A stretch of 64,000 bases of DNA. It comes from Lepidostoma basale. Lineage: Eukaryota; Arthropoda; Insecta; Trichoptera; Lepidostomatidae. Below, in pieces: positions 20,986 to 30,829 of this stretch; the stretch's first letter is position 1, and every line of letters starts with the position of its first letter. The stretch spans positions 233,501 to 297,500 of the forward strand of contig JAHDVF020000126.1 of NCBI GenBank assembly GCA_022606425.2. The letters run 5' to 3'. The notes beneath the pieces were generated by a model. It was not told where the DNA came from and made no database searches. It saw only the letters and a list, made by a program, of their open reading frames with translations. The translations under genes and the position numbers were made by a program.

Positions 20986-21380
20986 ATCAAAATACGAATC
21001 TACAAGACATGCATACGTCCTATAATGGCATATGGAATAGAAACGAGAGCTGACACCATCAGAACAAAAAATCTCCTAAGAACCACAGTAATGAACACTC
21101 CGTTGCGAGAACGACACTCCGAGACAGAGTAAGAAATTCTGAAATAAGAAAGATTTGCAATGTGGAAGATGTCGTGCGATGGGGAAGGCTGAGAAGACGC
21201 TATTGGAGAGATCATGTTCTGAAAGAGTGAATAATATATCCGCAAATAAACTACTAACAGGAAAACGACCTCCAGGAAGACCACCCAAAAGATGGCGAGA
21301 CAGTTGGACATCTACATCCCAAGAACAGGCTCCGAAAAATAACAGAACGCAGTCATAAATGAAGAAGAAGAAGAATTGGG
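20985..21380 (+). mobile_element. RTE-like family C retrotransposon, 3' end
   Basis: With frameshifts the plus strand encodes IYKTCIRPIMAYGIETRADT, LRDRVRNSEIRKICNVEDVV, LRRRYWRDHV and, in the frame at 21155-21358, KRPPGRPPKRWRDSWTSTSQ. It ends in a (GAA)n tail at 21360-21375. The sister copy at 29270-29695 is close to it. Confidence 0.7.
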
Positions 21381-21956
21381 TTCAAATTCAGCGTGGAAAG
21401 TAACAGAAAACTATCACATAAAAATGGCATCCCAAGAAAAGAAAACCAATTCCCAGGACTGAAACGTAAAAATAATAATAATAAATAAATTAAAACACAT
21501 AATATCAAAGTTTTCAAGATGGCCGACAACATGGCGGTCGAGCTGTCGGCCAATCCAGTACGCGTAAAGAAACAAAGTTGACAAAGATGGCGGCAACAGA
21601 TCGGGAACCACTGTAGACAACAGTTTGAGCACGTTTTTTTGAACTAAACAATATTAAAATGTAACTTTAACACCCACATTACACACAATACAAACTATGG
21701 AACAGAAATAAACCCAATTGAATACGGTGAGCTCTGTAATATTTGAGAAAACGAGAATGAGCGAAGCGCGATGACACTCGCGTGTTTAATGGCTGGCGTC
21801 CCAACCTGAGTGCGGGCCTGTGTTGCAATCACTGATTACAAAATAATAAGTCAGAATAAAATCTAACGTCACGCGTTACATTTTATCTTTCCAAAGCATA
21901 TGACCTAATTTACACCAGTTTATTTCAATAAAAAAATATAAATTAAAAGACTGATT

Positions 21957-22140
21957 TTTCAAAATTTTAGATTATTTTTCTCGACATTTTTCGAAGGTTT
22001 ACAATTATCAGTTTTATATCGTACTTCCGATGATGAAGGTGTAAGCCTTCGAAACATGTCGAGAAAAATAAATTCAAAAGTGGAAACTAACAGTGATTTA
22101 ATTCATAAAAAAATCATCATTATGGAATTCCAGTGTTAAC
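21957..22140. mobile_element. Inverted-repeat element with hammerhead-like arms
   Basis: TTATTTTTCTCGACA (21975-21989) on the left is mirrored by TGTCGAGAAAAATAA on the right (22057-22071). The flank CATTATGGAATTCCAG follows, as beside other palindromic elements (57765, 25470). The left arm contains CTGATAA ... CCTTCGAAAAATGTC on the minus strand; the right arm is described separately. Confidence 0.55.
22027..22060 (+). ncRNA. Hammerhead-like motif
   Basis: CCGATGA, stem II GAAGG/CCTTC with loop TGTAAG, GAAAC (22051-22055), AT, GTC (22058-22060). One core change (CTG to CCG) should reduce activity. Confidence 0.4.
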
Positions 22141-22224
22141 GCCTTAAGTATATCTAAAAATAAAAAATATATATATATATTTCATTTTACCCAATCTGAT
22201 ACTATAAAATACTCGTATTATACT

Positions 22225-22700
22225 ATGGCAGTGTACAATCTTGTACCGACCCTTATGTATGGTAGGGAAGCATGGAACTGGCAAAAGAAGGATGAAAATA
22301 AAATAAATGCAATAGAAATGAGATCTCTAAGACGAATGTGTGGAAATCTTTGTATACATAATAAGTAAATGCAGTGCGAATGAAAGTGTAATGAACAAAA
22401 TAATGAAACGATCATTAAGATGGTTGGGACACATGGAAAAAATGAATGGTAAAAAATATATGTTAACGTTGTAAAAGGAACTAGAAATAAAGGAAGACCG
22501 AAGAAAATGTGGCACGATCAAGTAAATCAAATATTAAATGTCGGCCAAGTGAGGAGTCGTAATAATCGACGTGTGTGCATGACACGATGTATGAATGTTG
22601 AGGAATCGAGATAAGTATGTCACGAAAGAAAAGTGTGGGCGTCCGTTCATTTTGCCTACCCCTTCGGAAGACGGCGTGATGGTTAGTAGCTTTTATGGCG
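22225..22700 (+). mobile_element. RTE-like family A copy
   Basis: The plus strand encodes MAVYNLVPTLMYGREAWNWQ, KINAIEMRSLRRMCGN, then after frameshifts GTRNKGRPKKMWHDQVNQIL and NNRRVCMTRCMNVEES. The 3' end TTCGGAAGACGGCGTGATGG is followed by only one TTAG unit. Confidence 0.7.
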
Positions 22701-23039
22701 CGTACTGTGGTAGAGTACTGTGCCTTAAGCTCTCCCCAAACTCCGAATCGGCAATCAAAACTTTACAGCCCAAAGCATCAAAGCAATGAAATTCTAATAA
22801 AATATTTTAATTATTTATTAAAGAATTAAATAACGAGTCCGAACTTCGAGAAGTTTTACGATGTTTTGTGTAATATGAAAATTATTTCGCTCCAAGTTTT
22901 TGCGATAAGGAAAAAAATTAATACGAATTTCAAGTATTATGCCATAGGTCAGTAATTATTATATTTGGAAAATACATTTAAACATTTGAACATAATATCA
23001 ATATAAATAAATTCTTTTGAAGAATTGACTTTTTTTAAT

Positions 23040-23760
23040 TGCGTACATTCTAAATAACCTACTAAACGTTTCTAACAAGGTTAGGCAGAGAAGATGGATA
23101 ACCATGAAATACTTTTGCGATCCATCCTCTCTGCCCACCCCTTCGTGGAAACAGCGTAATGATTAGTTAATAGTTAATTTTGAAGATTATTATAAATTCT
23201 TACAGCTAGTTAAGCACGGGTGTCACATTAAAATGGATAAATGCAGTGGGAATGGGTATAAAATAGTTGATAGAACAGGGAAAACGTAGACAGATGGACG
23301 GACGGACAGACGGACAGACGGACAGACGGACAGACGGATAGACGGATAGACGGACAGACGGACAGAAGGAGAGACGGACGGATGGATAGACGGACGGCTG
23401 GACGGAAGTCATACATACATATATACGAGTAAATGCACACTTACATACACATACATACAACATATTACATACACATACATACTCCATACTGCTCTATCCG
23501 GGCATACCTCTCGAGATTTCTCTACATTCATACATCTTTACATGCACGCTCGTCGATTTGTCTGCTTTTTAGTATATGATTAATTTGGTCATGCCATGCT
23601 TTCCTTGGTCTTATACGGCTTCTCTTTCCACTCACACTTCCAGTATTAAATATTTTAACCAATATTTTCTCCTTCATTCCATCCGTCTAAACGATCTCAG
23701 GGATCCTATTTAAATTTAACTTATGATTCAATCAGTTGCCTTACATTTGTTCCATATATT
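23040..23760. mobile_element. RTE-like family A fragments flanking a microsatellite
   Basis: 23080-23175 holds an inverted pair of family A 3' ends (GGTTAGGCAGAGAAGATGG, then CATCCTCTCTGCCCACCCCT). 23480-23760 is a minus-strand family A coding fragment (GCATACCTCTCGAGATTTC ... TTTGGTCATGCCATGC). All frames are broken. Confidence 0.55.
23281..23405. repeat. (GACG/GACA)n tetranucleotide microsatellite
   Basis: About 30 units of GACG, GACA and GATA alternate, giving an apparent CPSVRLSV-type peptide on the other strand that is an artefact. It is followed by a short ACATAC-rich tract to 23490. Confidence 0.85.
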
Positions 23761-23814
23761 AATACACATATTAATATATAAATACAACCATCATATACAT
23801 ACATGCATACACAT

Positions 23815-23980
23815 ACATACAAGACCACGATTTATAAACGACCAGGTTATATAAAACACTGATTATACCAGTTCTAGCATATGCCTCGGAGAAATGGACA
23901 CTCACTAAACGTGATGAAGTAATGTTGAACTGCTTTAAAAGGAAGATCCTCCGTAGAATTCTCAGACTCATTAAGGATGG
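23815..23980 (+). mobile_element. RTE-like fragment upstream of a jockey copy
   Basis: The plus strand encodes KTLIIPVLAYASEKWTLTKR, then DEVMLNCFKRKILRRIL. A related piece on the minus strand at 60505-60615 reads PVVTYGWETWSLTLREEIKL. It ends where the jockey-like sequence starts. A 19-base direct repeat (AAGGATGGTCAGATATGG and AAGGATGGTCAGATGTTGG) marks the junction. Confidence 0.5.
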
Positions 23981-23999
23981 TCAGATATGGATGGTCATT

Positions 24000-24710
24000 A
24001 AGGATGGTCAGATGTTGGGGTTCATCGTCCGGACCGGAAGGGTTTTCAGGGAATCCCAATGTGCTCAGAGTCCTATACAACGCATTGGTTCGGAGCAGGC
24101 TCGAAAGTGGTTCTGTGATATGGAGTCCTCACGAGGCGAGATATTCCGTTATGCTGGAGAGGGTTCAGAAAAAATTTCTGAGGTATCTCTACATGAGGGA
24201 GTATGGTAGCTATCCGTGGCTCTATCCCACGGCATTTCTTCTGGGAATGCTCGGAACCAATTCTTTACAGCTTCGAAGAGATGGACATCTAATAACCCAT
24301 TTCTTCAGATTAATTAGGGGATACTTCGAGAACTCGGCCGTACTGGAGGGTGTTGGTCTTTTTGTCCCCGATAGATATCTCCGACAGCGACAGAACAGAT
24401 TGTTTTACCTACCGGCCGCCAGAACCAATCTGCCTCTGGTGACACCGGTGGGAAGAGCAATTAGTCTGCTGAACGCGGTCTCCTCGGAGATCGACGTCTT
24501 TCATGTTAGTGAAAGTTCGTTCAGGGGGCAAATACTATTGACTTTAGAAAGTATCTTGTCTTCCTAATGTCGAACCATCTCTAATGCGTTCCTGGTACTT
24601 TGTTGTAATATTTTTATGATATTTTACCTGTACTTAATAGATGCCTTAAACATTTTCCTGTTTGTAATGTCTATTAATTTAATAAACTGATTTGATTTGA
24701 TTTATAAAGA
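24000..24710 (+). mobile_element. Jockey-like retrotransposon, C-terminal ORF and 3' UTR
   Basis: The frame at 23977-24567 encodes FSGNPNVLRVLYNALVRSRL, ESGSVIWSPHEARYSVMLER, VQKKFLRYLYMREYG, FENSAVLEGVGLFVPDRYLR and the final SLLNAVSSEIDVFHVSESSF. The L-Y-x-x-L-V-R-x-x-L-E-x-x-S-V-x-W block followed by LERVQxKFLRYL is typical of the region after the reverse transcriptase in jockey-type elements. The 3' UTR ends in AATAAACTG plus (ATTTG)n. The reverse transcriptase proper is absent. Confidence 0.75.
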
Positions 24711-24905
24711 TTAGGAGACCGCGCTGACTAGGACACTTGCAACGCATGGGAATCTGGAGCTCCCCAAAAGAGTGATGTTTAACAATCCAATAGAACGAAG
24801 AAGCGTCGGCTGGCCGAGTACCAAGACTGGGAAATAAAGACGTTTCTTGAAGGAATCTAAGACCCACCAAGGGTTGTGACGCCGAAGAAAAATAAGAAGA
24901 TGATG
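24710..24905 (+). mobile_element. RTE-like tail fragment
   Basis: After the jockey tail, the plus strand gives RRPR-LGHLQRMGIWSSPK, then PRLGNKDVS-RNLRPTKGC, and ends GACGCCGAAGAAAAATAAG. This is the last part of an RTE-type C-terminal domain with its purine-rich tail. Confidence 0.4.
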
Positions 24906-25499
24906 ATTTAACAGGGTGCGCGATACAAATGTGAATGAAGTCGAGATAGAATTATTTAGAAGTCCATGATTTTGCCAATTCCGTCAGATATACGACGTAA
25001 TGAAGAGTTTGTCAGTTGGCATTTTATAATAGAAATGTAACTCAATGTAATAAAGCCTACTGGGTTTTCAGATTCCAATTACAATTAGCTTCTCAAATGA
25101 TTGACAAAGTGGAACGGGCGAGTAATAACTGCAATATCATTCGCCGAGAATCAATCATAATAACCTAGATTCTAGCTATCTCCCATCCGGTACAAATGGA
25201 ATTGGTCGGATAGAACGACTAGAAGCGAATACCTTTATATTCCTAGTTTTTTACATTCGCATTGCTGTTCGCTTACTGGAACAATTTATTTGAAATAGCG
25301 ATATTTTTTTGTAGAAATTATTATATTATAAATATATTGTATATTTTAATCATCTTTTTTTTCTGAATTTAGAACTGGTTTCGTTCCAACCGGAGCATTT
25401 TCAGCATACTTTTTATTTTATTTATAGACATAAAATAATAAATCACTTTGTATTTATTGAAAGCTAAGACATTAACACTGTGGAATTCCATTGACATTG

Positions 25500-25700
25500 A
25501 AAATAACGTTGTTTATAATCCACAAAAAAAATTAAAAAAACACGACATGTTTCGGAGGATACCTCCATTTTCAGGTTTTTAATTTTCAAAGTGTATTTCT
25601 TTGTATTTTCCACGGTATGGTTATTATAATTGATGCCAACTTTCACTTGGACCCAAGCTTCATCAGGGCAATACAATAATTGTTAATACTGTTAATAAAA
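25500..25700. mobile_element. Element with two stacked hammerhead-like hairpins
   Basis: On the minus strand CTGATGA at 25660-25670 leads into hairpin CTTGG/CCAAG and GAAAG; downstream is the second motif at 25544-25574. The flank GGAATTCCATTGACATTGAA is like that beside the element at 21957. No open frame is credible. Confidence 0.4.
25544..25574 (-). ncRNA. Hammerhead-like motif
   Basis: CTGAAAA, stem II GGAG/CTCC with loop GTAT, GAAAC (25553-25549), AT, GTC (25546-25544). The upstream AAAATTAAAAAC can pair with GTTTTTTTAATTTT downstream as stem I. One core base differs (CUGAAGA would be expected). Confidence 0.4.
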
Positions 25701-25811
25701 TAAATTTCAGTTATTAAAGTAATTTGAATAAAAATCACAAACATTACAACAGACATATAATTCCAGATCGTTTGCAATTACATTATAAGAATTTTTAAGA
25801 GAAGCATAAAA

Positions 25812-26195
25812 AAAAATTCTTCTTCTTCTTCTTCTTCAAGTGCCCTGTCGGGTCCCCCCAACGTTAGCGATCACCTCGGCGAACCTGTCCCTGTCCTGCG
25901 CCGCTCGGAACAGCTCCTCCACACTTCGGATGCCGGTCCACTCCCTCACGTTTCGCAGCCAGGACATTTGTCTCCTACCGGGGCCTCGGCGTCCCTCAAT
26001 TTTCCGCTCCAATATCAATTGGAGAAGGTGGTACTTTTCTCCACGCAGTATACGAGTATGACCCAGATGTGAGATCTTTCGAGCCTTGATAGTTGATAAC
26101 AATTCCCTGTCAACTCTAGCTCGCCTCAGGACTTCGGTATTGGTAACCATGTCTGTCCAGGGAACTCTGAGCATTCGGCGATGGATGGAAAAAAA
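25812..26195 (-). mobile_element. RTE-like family D retrotransposon, intact C-terminal frame
   Basis: The frame at 25836-26174 encodes MLRVPWTDMVTNTEVLRRAR, then KISHLGHTRILRGEKYHLLQ, GRRGPGRRQMSWLRNVREWT and AAQDRDRFAEVIANVGGTRQ. This is the full C-terminal signature of the family with no stop. It ends in (GAA)n at 25816-25838. The upstream LYGCETWT block is missing. It is among the least decayed RTE pieces in the window. Confidence 0.8.
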
Positions 26196-26274
26196 TATTA
26201 AGATTAAGAATTAGAAAGAATCATAACATTGATATTGCATAGGCAGGTTGGTTCTTCAGTTATTAAATAAATTT

Positions 26275-26965
26275 TCATTGGCCTTTTTTCCATTCACACT
26301 TCTTGTATATACATTTTTAACCATTCTTCCCTCACTCATTCGTCCCATTTGAACAAAGCATCTTAAAAACCTTTTTTTATTTTTATTAATGACGCATTCA
26401 TCAACTGTACATTATTCTTCTTTCTTACTTATTTGTTCGGTATTCTATCATGGTTTTAGAACCAATTAAGATCCGATATTTTTTTTATTCATAAAAACAA
26501 ATAAACGTGTAAGACAATCTATGCCCACGTGGTTCGTGGATGTTTTAAAACGTTACAGAGATTATAAATCTTCCTTACTCCGCGGTGCGAATGACCGCAA
26601 AGTTATGGGTTTATTTTAAAAATATGTATCGCTTCGAGTCCAAATAAATATTTATTACTGTAAATAGCCCCCGCAGAAGTTATTGATTACACACCTCGGT
26701 TAGGAAATGACAAGTGCTGTATATCACGCTCATTGGTCGACAACCAGCACGACTCGAAACCTTTTCAATTATCATACGATTTTAGTTGAAATTAAAATTA
26801 ACTAACTAACTAACCATCACGCCGTCTCCCCGGAGGGGTAGGCAGAAATAATGGACCGCCACACTGTTCTGTCCAGGCATACTTCTCTCGCTTTCTCTAC
26901 ATCCATACATCGTGACATACATGCACGTATACTTCTCCGACTCCTCACGTGACCGACAGTGCCAA
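26275..26965 (-). mobile_element. RTE-like family A fragments
   Basis: 26280-26460 carries a coding scrap (CATTCACACTTCTTGTATAT, AACCATTCTTCCCTC). 26800-26965 carries a full 3' end with (TTAG)n (ACTAACTAACTAACCATCAC) and the adjacent CRMNVEEAREVC-type segment. Between them 26470-26790 is unique AT-rich sequence. Confidence 0.6.
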
Positions 26966-27189
26966 ATTATTACTATAGTTAGTAATTATATCATGAATAT
27001 TTAACCTTTCTCTTACCGAGCTAAACAAAATCGTCCGCGCATTACGGTGCTGTGTACTCATTACACATTTCTAAATGAGTGAATTCAAAATAAAATGGTA
27101 CATTCTTTTGTGCCACTATAGATCAACTTGATCTTTGGCCTCCATTAACTTTCTGGAGTTCTTCATTCTTCTTTCACTGCAACCCAATA

Positions 27190-27535
27190 TTGAAAACTAG
27201 CTAACTAACCATCACGCCGTCTCCCCTGAGGGGTAGGCAGAAAGATTGAAACGCCACACTGTTCTGTCCTGACATACTTCTCTCGATTCCTCTGCATTCA
27301 TACATCTTCTCATGCACGCATGTCGATTTCTCCGACTCCTCACGTGACCGAAATTTAATATTTGATTGATTTGATCGTGCCACGTTTTCCTCGGCCTTCC
27401 TCTATTTCTAGCTCCGTTCACGCCGTTTACATATACACTCATTCTTTCCAAGCGTCCAAACCATTTAATGACCCTTTAATTATTTTGTTCTTAACACTTT
27501 TATTCGCGCCGCATTTACCACACATTTGAATGGGA
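27190..27535 (-). mobile_element. RTE-like family A copy
   Basis: The frame at 27212-27451 encodes MERMSVYVNGVNGARNRGRP, RKTWHDQINQILNFGHVRSR and CMNAEESREVCQDRTVWRF. The 3' end CATCACGCCGTCTCCCCTGA is complete at 27212-27232 and the tail is short. Confidence 0.7.
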
Positions 27536-27564
27536 TACGCATTGGTTAATATTGTGCGTTTGAG

Positions 27565-28365
27565 ACTTGCATTATATAATAATAATAATAATAAATTGGA
27601 TGATTTATAGAGCGACATTTTTATGAATTAATCATCTCAAGGGCGCTGTAGCTCCATTTTGTGGACTAGTTGAAGATACATATTTTAGTTAATCTGAAAA
27701 ATTTTGGTTCAGAATATAGATTTTGTTAAAAATAAACATGTTGTTAAAAATAAACATTTTGTTCAAAATAAACATTTAGTTAAGAATAAACATTTTGTTA
27801 AAAATATTTAAAAAAAATTAAATGAACGTTTTGTTAAGAATAAACATTTTTGTAAAAAATAAACATACAGTTGAAAATAAACATTTTTGCTAAAAATAAA
27901 ACATTTTAGTATGGGGGATGCACCTGACGCAGTCGATCACCATTTGCATCAGGATAGGATAGTTTGAACAGGTGCGTTTTGAGCCTCGATCTAAACTCTG
28001 ACGGGTTATCAATGCACTTTAAGTCTGCAGGGAGAGCGTTCCAGGCCGAGGGGCCAGCTACAGCAAATAATGCTTTAGTTCTCGTGTGCGAATCCCGCAG
28101 TTGGGCACTCCTGCATACATAGGGTAGGGCCGCGCGAGCACCGGGCAGGGCAAAACGGTAGAAAAAAGTTTATCAATTGGCAAAGTGACAATTAAATCCA
28201 GGAGACGAGGGTCCGAAGGTCTGGTGGGTCTGGGGGCAATCAAACGACCTCCCGCCGAGCCGATACAATAGTGGAATAACAAAGACAGCTTTTTGTACTG
28301 CCAGCTCCCCGTTACTTTGCCACTGGGGCTGTGTGAGAGCGAAATGGGGGCATTCATACCCCATT
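27565..28365 (-). mobile_element. CR1/L2-like retrotransposon, 3' end
   Basis: Read on the minus strand, RTKALFAVAGPSAWNALPAD then LKCIDNPSEFRSRLKTHLFK lies near 27960-28090. This is the characteristic end of CR1/L2-type reverse transcriptase proteins (SVAGPxxWNSLPxxI...FKxxLKTxLF). Further upstream residues are frameshifted. The 3' UTR holds a GCGCCCTTGAGATGATTA-type hairpin and a (TAT)n tail at 27573-27594. The clade is assigned from these motifs alone. Confidence 0.7.
27718..27912. repeat. Minisatellite of AAAATAAACATTTTGTTAA units
   Basis: About nine imperfect units with a period near 19-20 bases lie inside the CR1-like 3' UTR. Units vary at one or two positions (AACATGTTG, AACATTTAG, AACATACAG). 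Confidence 0.7.
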
Positions 28366-28404
28366 TTTATGGGATTTATTCATATCCAAAGAAAATATCA
28401 AAAT

Positions 28405-28915
28405 ATACTAGTGCCGTTCACAATGGAGTTCTGGTCCCAACCATAATGTATGGAAGCGAAACATGGAACTGGCAGAAGAAGGATGAGAGTAGAATAAATG
28501 CTGTAGAGATGAGGTCCCTAAGACGTATGTGTGGTAGAACGATATACGACAGAATCTCAAATGCTAATATAAGAAAGGAATGTAGAGCGGAAGAAGGTAT
28601 TATGAACAAAATTGGTTCGCTGCGTTGGTTCGGACATATGGAACGCATGGATGGAGAAAGAATGGTTAAGAAAGTATACGTTAATGATGTAAATGGAGTA
28701 CGAAGTCGAGGCAGACCGAGGAAAACATGGCATGGCCAAATTAATCAAATTTTAAAGGTTGGTCATGTTAGAAGTCGGAGGAATCGACGTGCGTGTATGA
28801 CTCGTTGTATGAATGTGGAGGAAGTTAGAGAGGTTTGCCAGGAGTAGAGTAGTGTGGCGGTCCATTCTCTCTGCCTACCCCTGCGGGGAAACGGCGTGAT
28901 GGTTTGTTTGTTTAC
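28405..28915 (+). mobile_element. RTE-like family A, best-preserved C-terminal frame
   Basis: The frame at 28293-28847 encodes AVHNGVLVPTIMYGSETWNW, KKDESRINAVEMRSLRRMCG, RISNANIRKECRAEEGIMNK, GSLRWFGHMERMDGERMVKK, RSRGRPRKTWHGQINQILKV and CMTRCMNVEEVREVCQE without a stop. The 3' end has GCGGGGAAACGGCGTGATGG followed by (TTTG)n. The first 35 codons of the frame belong to the CR1-like flank, not to the element. Lack of stops suggests a relatively young insertion. Confidence 0.8.
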
Positions 28916-29264
28916 TAGTGTCATAGAGGCATAATTTATTTTTAGGTACTTTTATAAGCAAGTAGGTGAGCGTTTCATGTGTAAAATAAAAAATATAAAA
29001 AACAATGGAAGGATATTTAAGTTTTACACTTTAGGACATGTGTTGCTCCCTTGTTCATTAATTGTTACATAAATTTGTAAATTATATATAGAAATTATAT
29101 AGAGTGCTAGGAATGGTTCCCTAGAACGGGGTACCCCAGTTGGGAGGTATCAAAACCATGTACTTGATAAATGATCAATAAATAATTAAAAATAAATAAA
29201 TATCATATCAGTATATTTTCTCAAAAGATATTACAAACAAAATAATAGTAAAAAATATGCTAAA

Positions 29265-29698
29265 AGAGAGCAAAATTCGAATCTACAAGACATGCGTACG
29301 TCCTATAATGACATATGGAATAGAAACGAGACCTGACACCATCAGAACAAAAAGACTCCTAGAACCATAGAAATGAAGACTCTCCAATCCGTTGCGGGAA
29401 CAACACTCCGAGACAGAATAAGTAATTCTAAAATAATAAAGATCTGCAATGTAGAAGGTGTCGTGCTATGGGGAAGACTGAGAAGAGGCTACTGGAGATA
29501 TCATGTGGAAAGAGCATGTTCTGAAAGAGTGATAAATATAGCTGCAAATAAAGTACCAACAGGAAATCGACAGGGAGGAAGACCACCTAAAAGATGGCGA
29601 GACAGTTGGACATCTGCATCCCAGGAACTGGCTCCGAAAAATAACAGGACACAGTCCTAAATAAAGCAGAATAAAAGAAGAAGAAGAATAATAGTTGA
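29265..29698 (+). mobile_element. RTE-like family C copy
   Basis: The frame at 29373-29660 encodes MKTLQSVAGTTLRDRISNSK, GVVLWGRLRRGYWRYHVERA and GNRQGGRPPKRWRDSWTSAS, ending QELAPKNNRTQS. The preceding IYKTCVRPIMTYGIETRPDT segment is present at 29278-29340. The tail is AAGAAGAAGAAG at 29677. Confidence 0.75.
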
Positions 29699-29713
29699 AG
29701 GCGTCTATTGAGA

Positions 29714-29935
29714 ACAGGTAAAATAAAATATATAATACCAAGAACGTATCAGAGATGGTTCGACTTTAGAAATACAAGATACTCTCCAAAGTCAAGAGTA
29801 TTTGTATTCTAAACGTACTTTCACTAATGTGAAAGACCTCGATCTCCGAAGCGATCATGTTAAGCAGTTTGATTGCTCTCCCCACCGGCATCACCAGAGG
29901 CAGGTTGGCTCTGCATGTTGGGAGATTAGTAAAAA
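29714..29935 (-). mobile_element. Jockey-like retrotransposon fragment
   Basis: The frame at 29766-29966 encodes RANLPLVMPVGRAIKLLNMI, ASEIEVFHISESTFRIQILL and TLESIL. This is the last third of the jockey-like C-terminus seen at 24420-24567. The TGAACCATCTCTGATACGTT-type UTR follows and the (TTGAT)n tail is lost. Confidence 0.65.
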
Positions 29936-30399
29936 ATATACAATAACCAATTATAACTAATGACAAAACAATTAATGCATAAGAAAAACAGGACCACCCA
30001 ATGATTTGGCATACCTTTTATGTGTCATGAATATTGATTTAAAACAAATGTATTGTTATGATTGCTAAAGCAATACATAAAATAATAATTGTATCATATT
30101 TTATATTTACTTTAATATTAAAAGAAAAACTAATACATTTACGAATACAATCGCAACGTTACGTGATGCTGTGTTAAATAATAAAATGATAAAACTCAAT
30201 CGTGAAGTGGGGGAAGAATTTTTAAATAAGTTTCAAGAGCCCTTGCAATTGACAAGTTGCTGAAAATCTTTAAAACATAATTTGAACGTTTATTTTAATC
30301 AAAACCCTTTCATTTGCACTGCTTTCACTTTTTACATTTGCATTTGACATTATTATTACGTTACAATATCTTACCAAGGCGAAACGTGTCACTTCCATA

Positions 30400-30665
30400 A
30401 AATATAATTTTAATCAACATTAACATTTTAATTAATTAAATGTACATTTAAATAGTTTAGACACGTGGAAAAAATGGTAGTAAGTATACGTTAATTATGT
30501 GACATTATGAAATCAATCGAATTTAAAATGTCAACTATGTGAAAAGTAGGAAAATTCGACAATGGGAATGCCCGAAATATGAATGTTAAGCTCATCAGAA
30601 TAAGTATAGTGGTCCATCCTCTTTGTCTACCCTCAAGGAGAAACAGGGTAATGATTAATTAGTTA
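30400..30665 (+). mobile_element. RTE-like family A, strongly decayed
   Basis: GACACGTGGAAAAAATGG, TATACGTTAATTATGTG and GTCCATCCTCTTTGTCTACC with GGTAATGATTAATTAG correspond to the HMEKM, YVNYV and 3'-terminal segments. No frame survives. Confidence 0.45.
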
Positions 30666-30675
30666 ATTTTCAATA

Positions 30676-30829
30676 ATATTATTATCATTATTTTGATGAC
30701 TTATATTTTAAGTGCGCCGTTTTGTAAAATCAATTACTCCAAGGGCGCACTAAGAAATGACTGACCGAATAGTGCAGTCTTTAGAAGTTACTTAAATTTA
30801 ACGTCACTATCCTCATACTTAATACTATA
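30676..30829 (-). mobile_element. CR1-like 3' end, left part, interrupted by the Tc1/mariner element
   Basis: TTGATGACTTATATTTTAAG, GTGCGCCGTTTTGTAAAATC and AACGTCACTATCCTCATAC are almost identical to 59178-59310. The repeat resumes at 32384, after the transposon, with GGAGGCTATTCCACGCCAAC, matching 59322-59341. Confidence 0.8.

Noticed and set aside
23206..23487. VCPSVRLSV-repeat proteins on the minus strand
   Set aside because: Translation of the GACG/GACA microsatellite.
25636..25680. Independent hammerhead at CTGATGAAGCTTGG
   Set aside because: Hairpin and GAAAG are present but no NUH triplet follows at the right distance, so it is kept only as part of the surrounding element.
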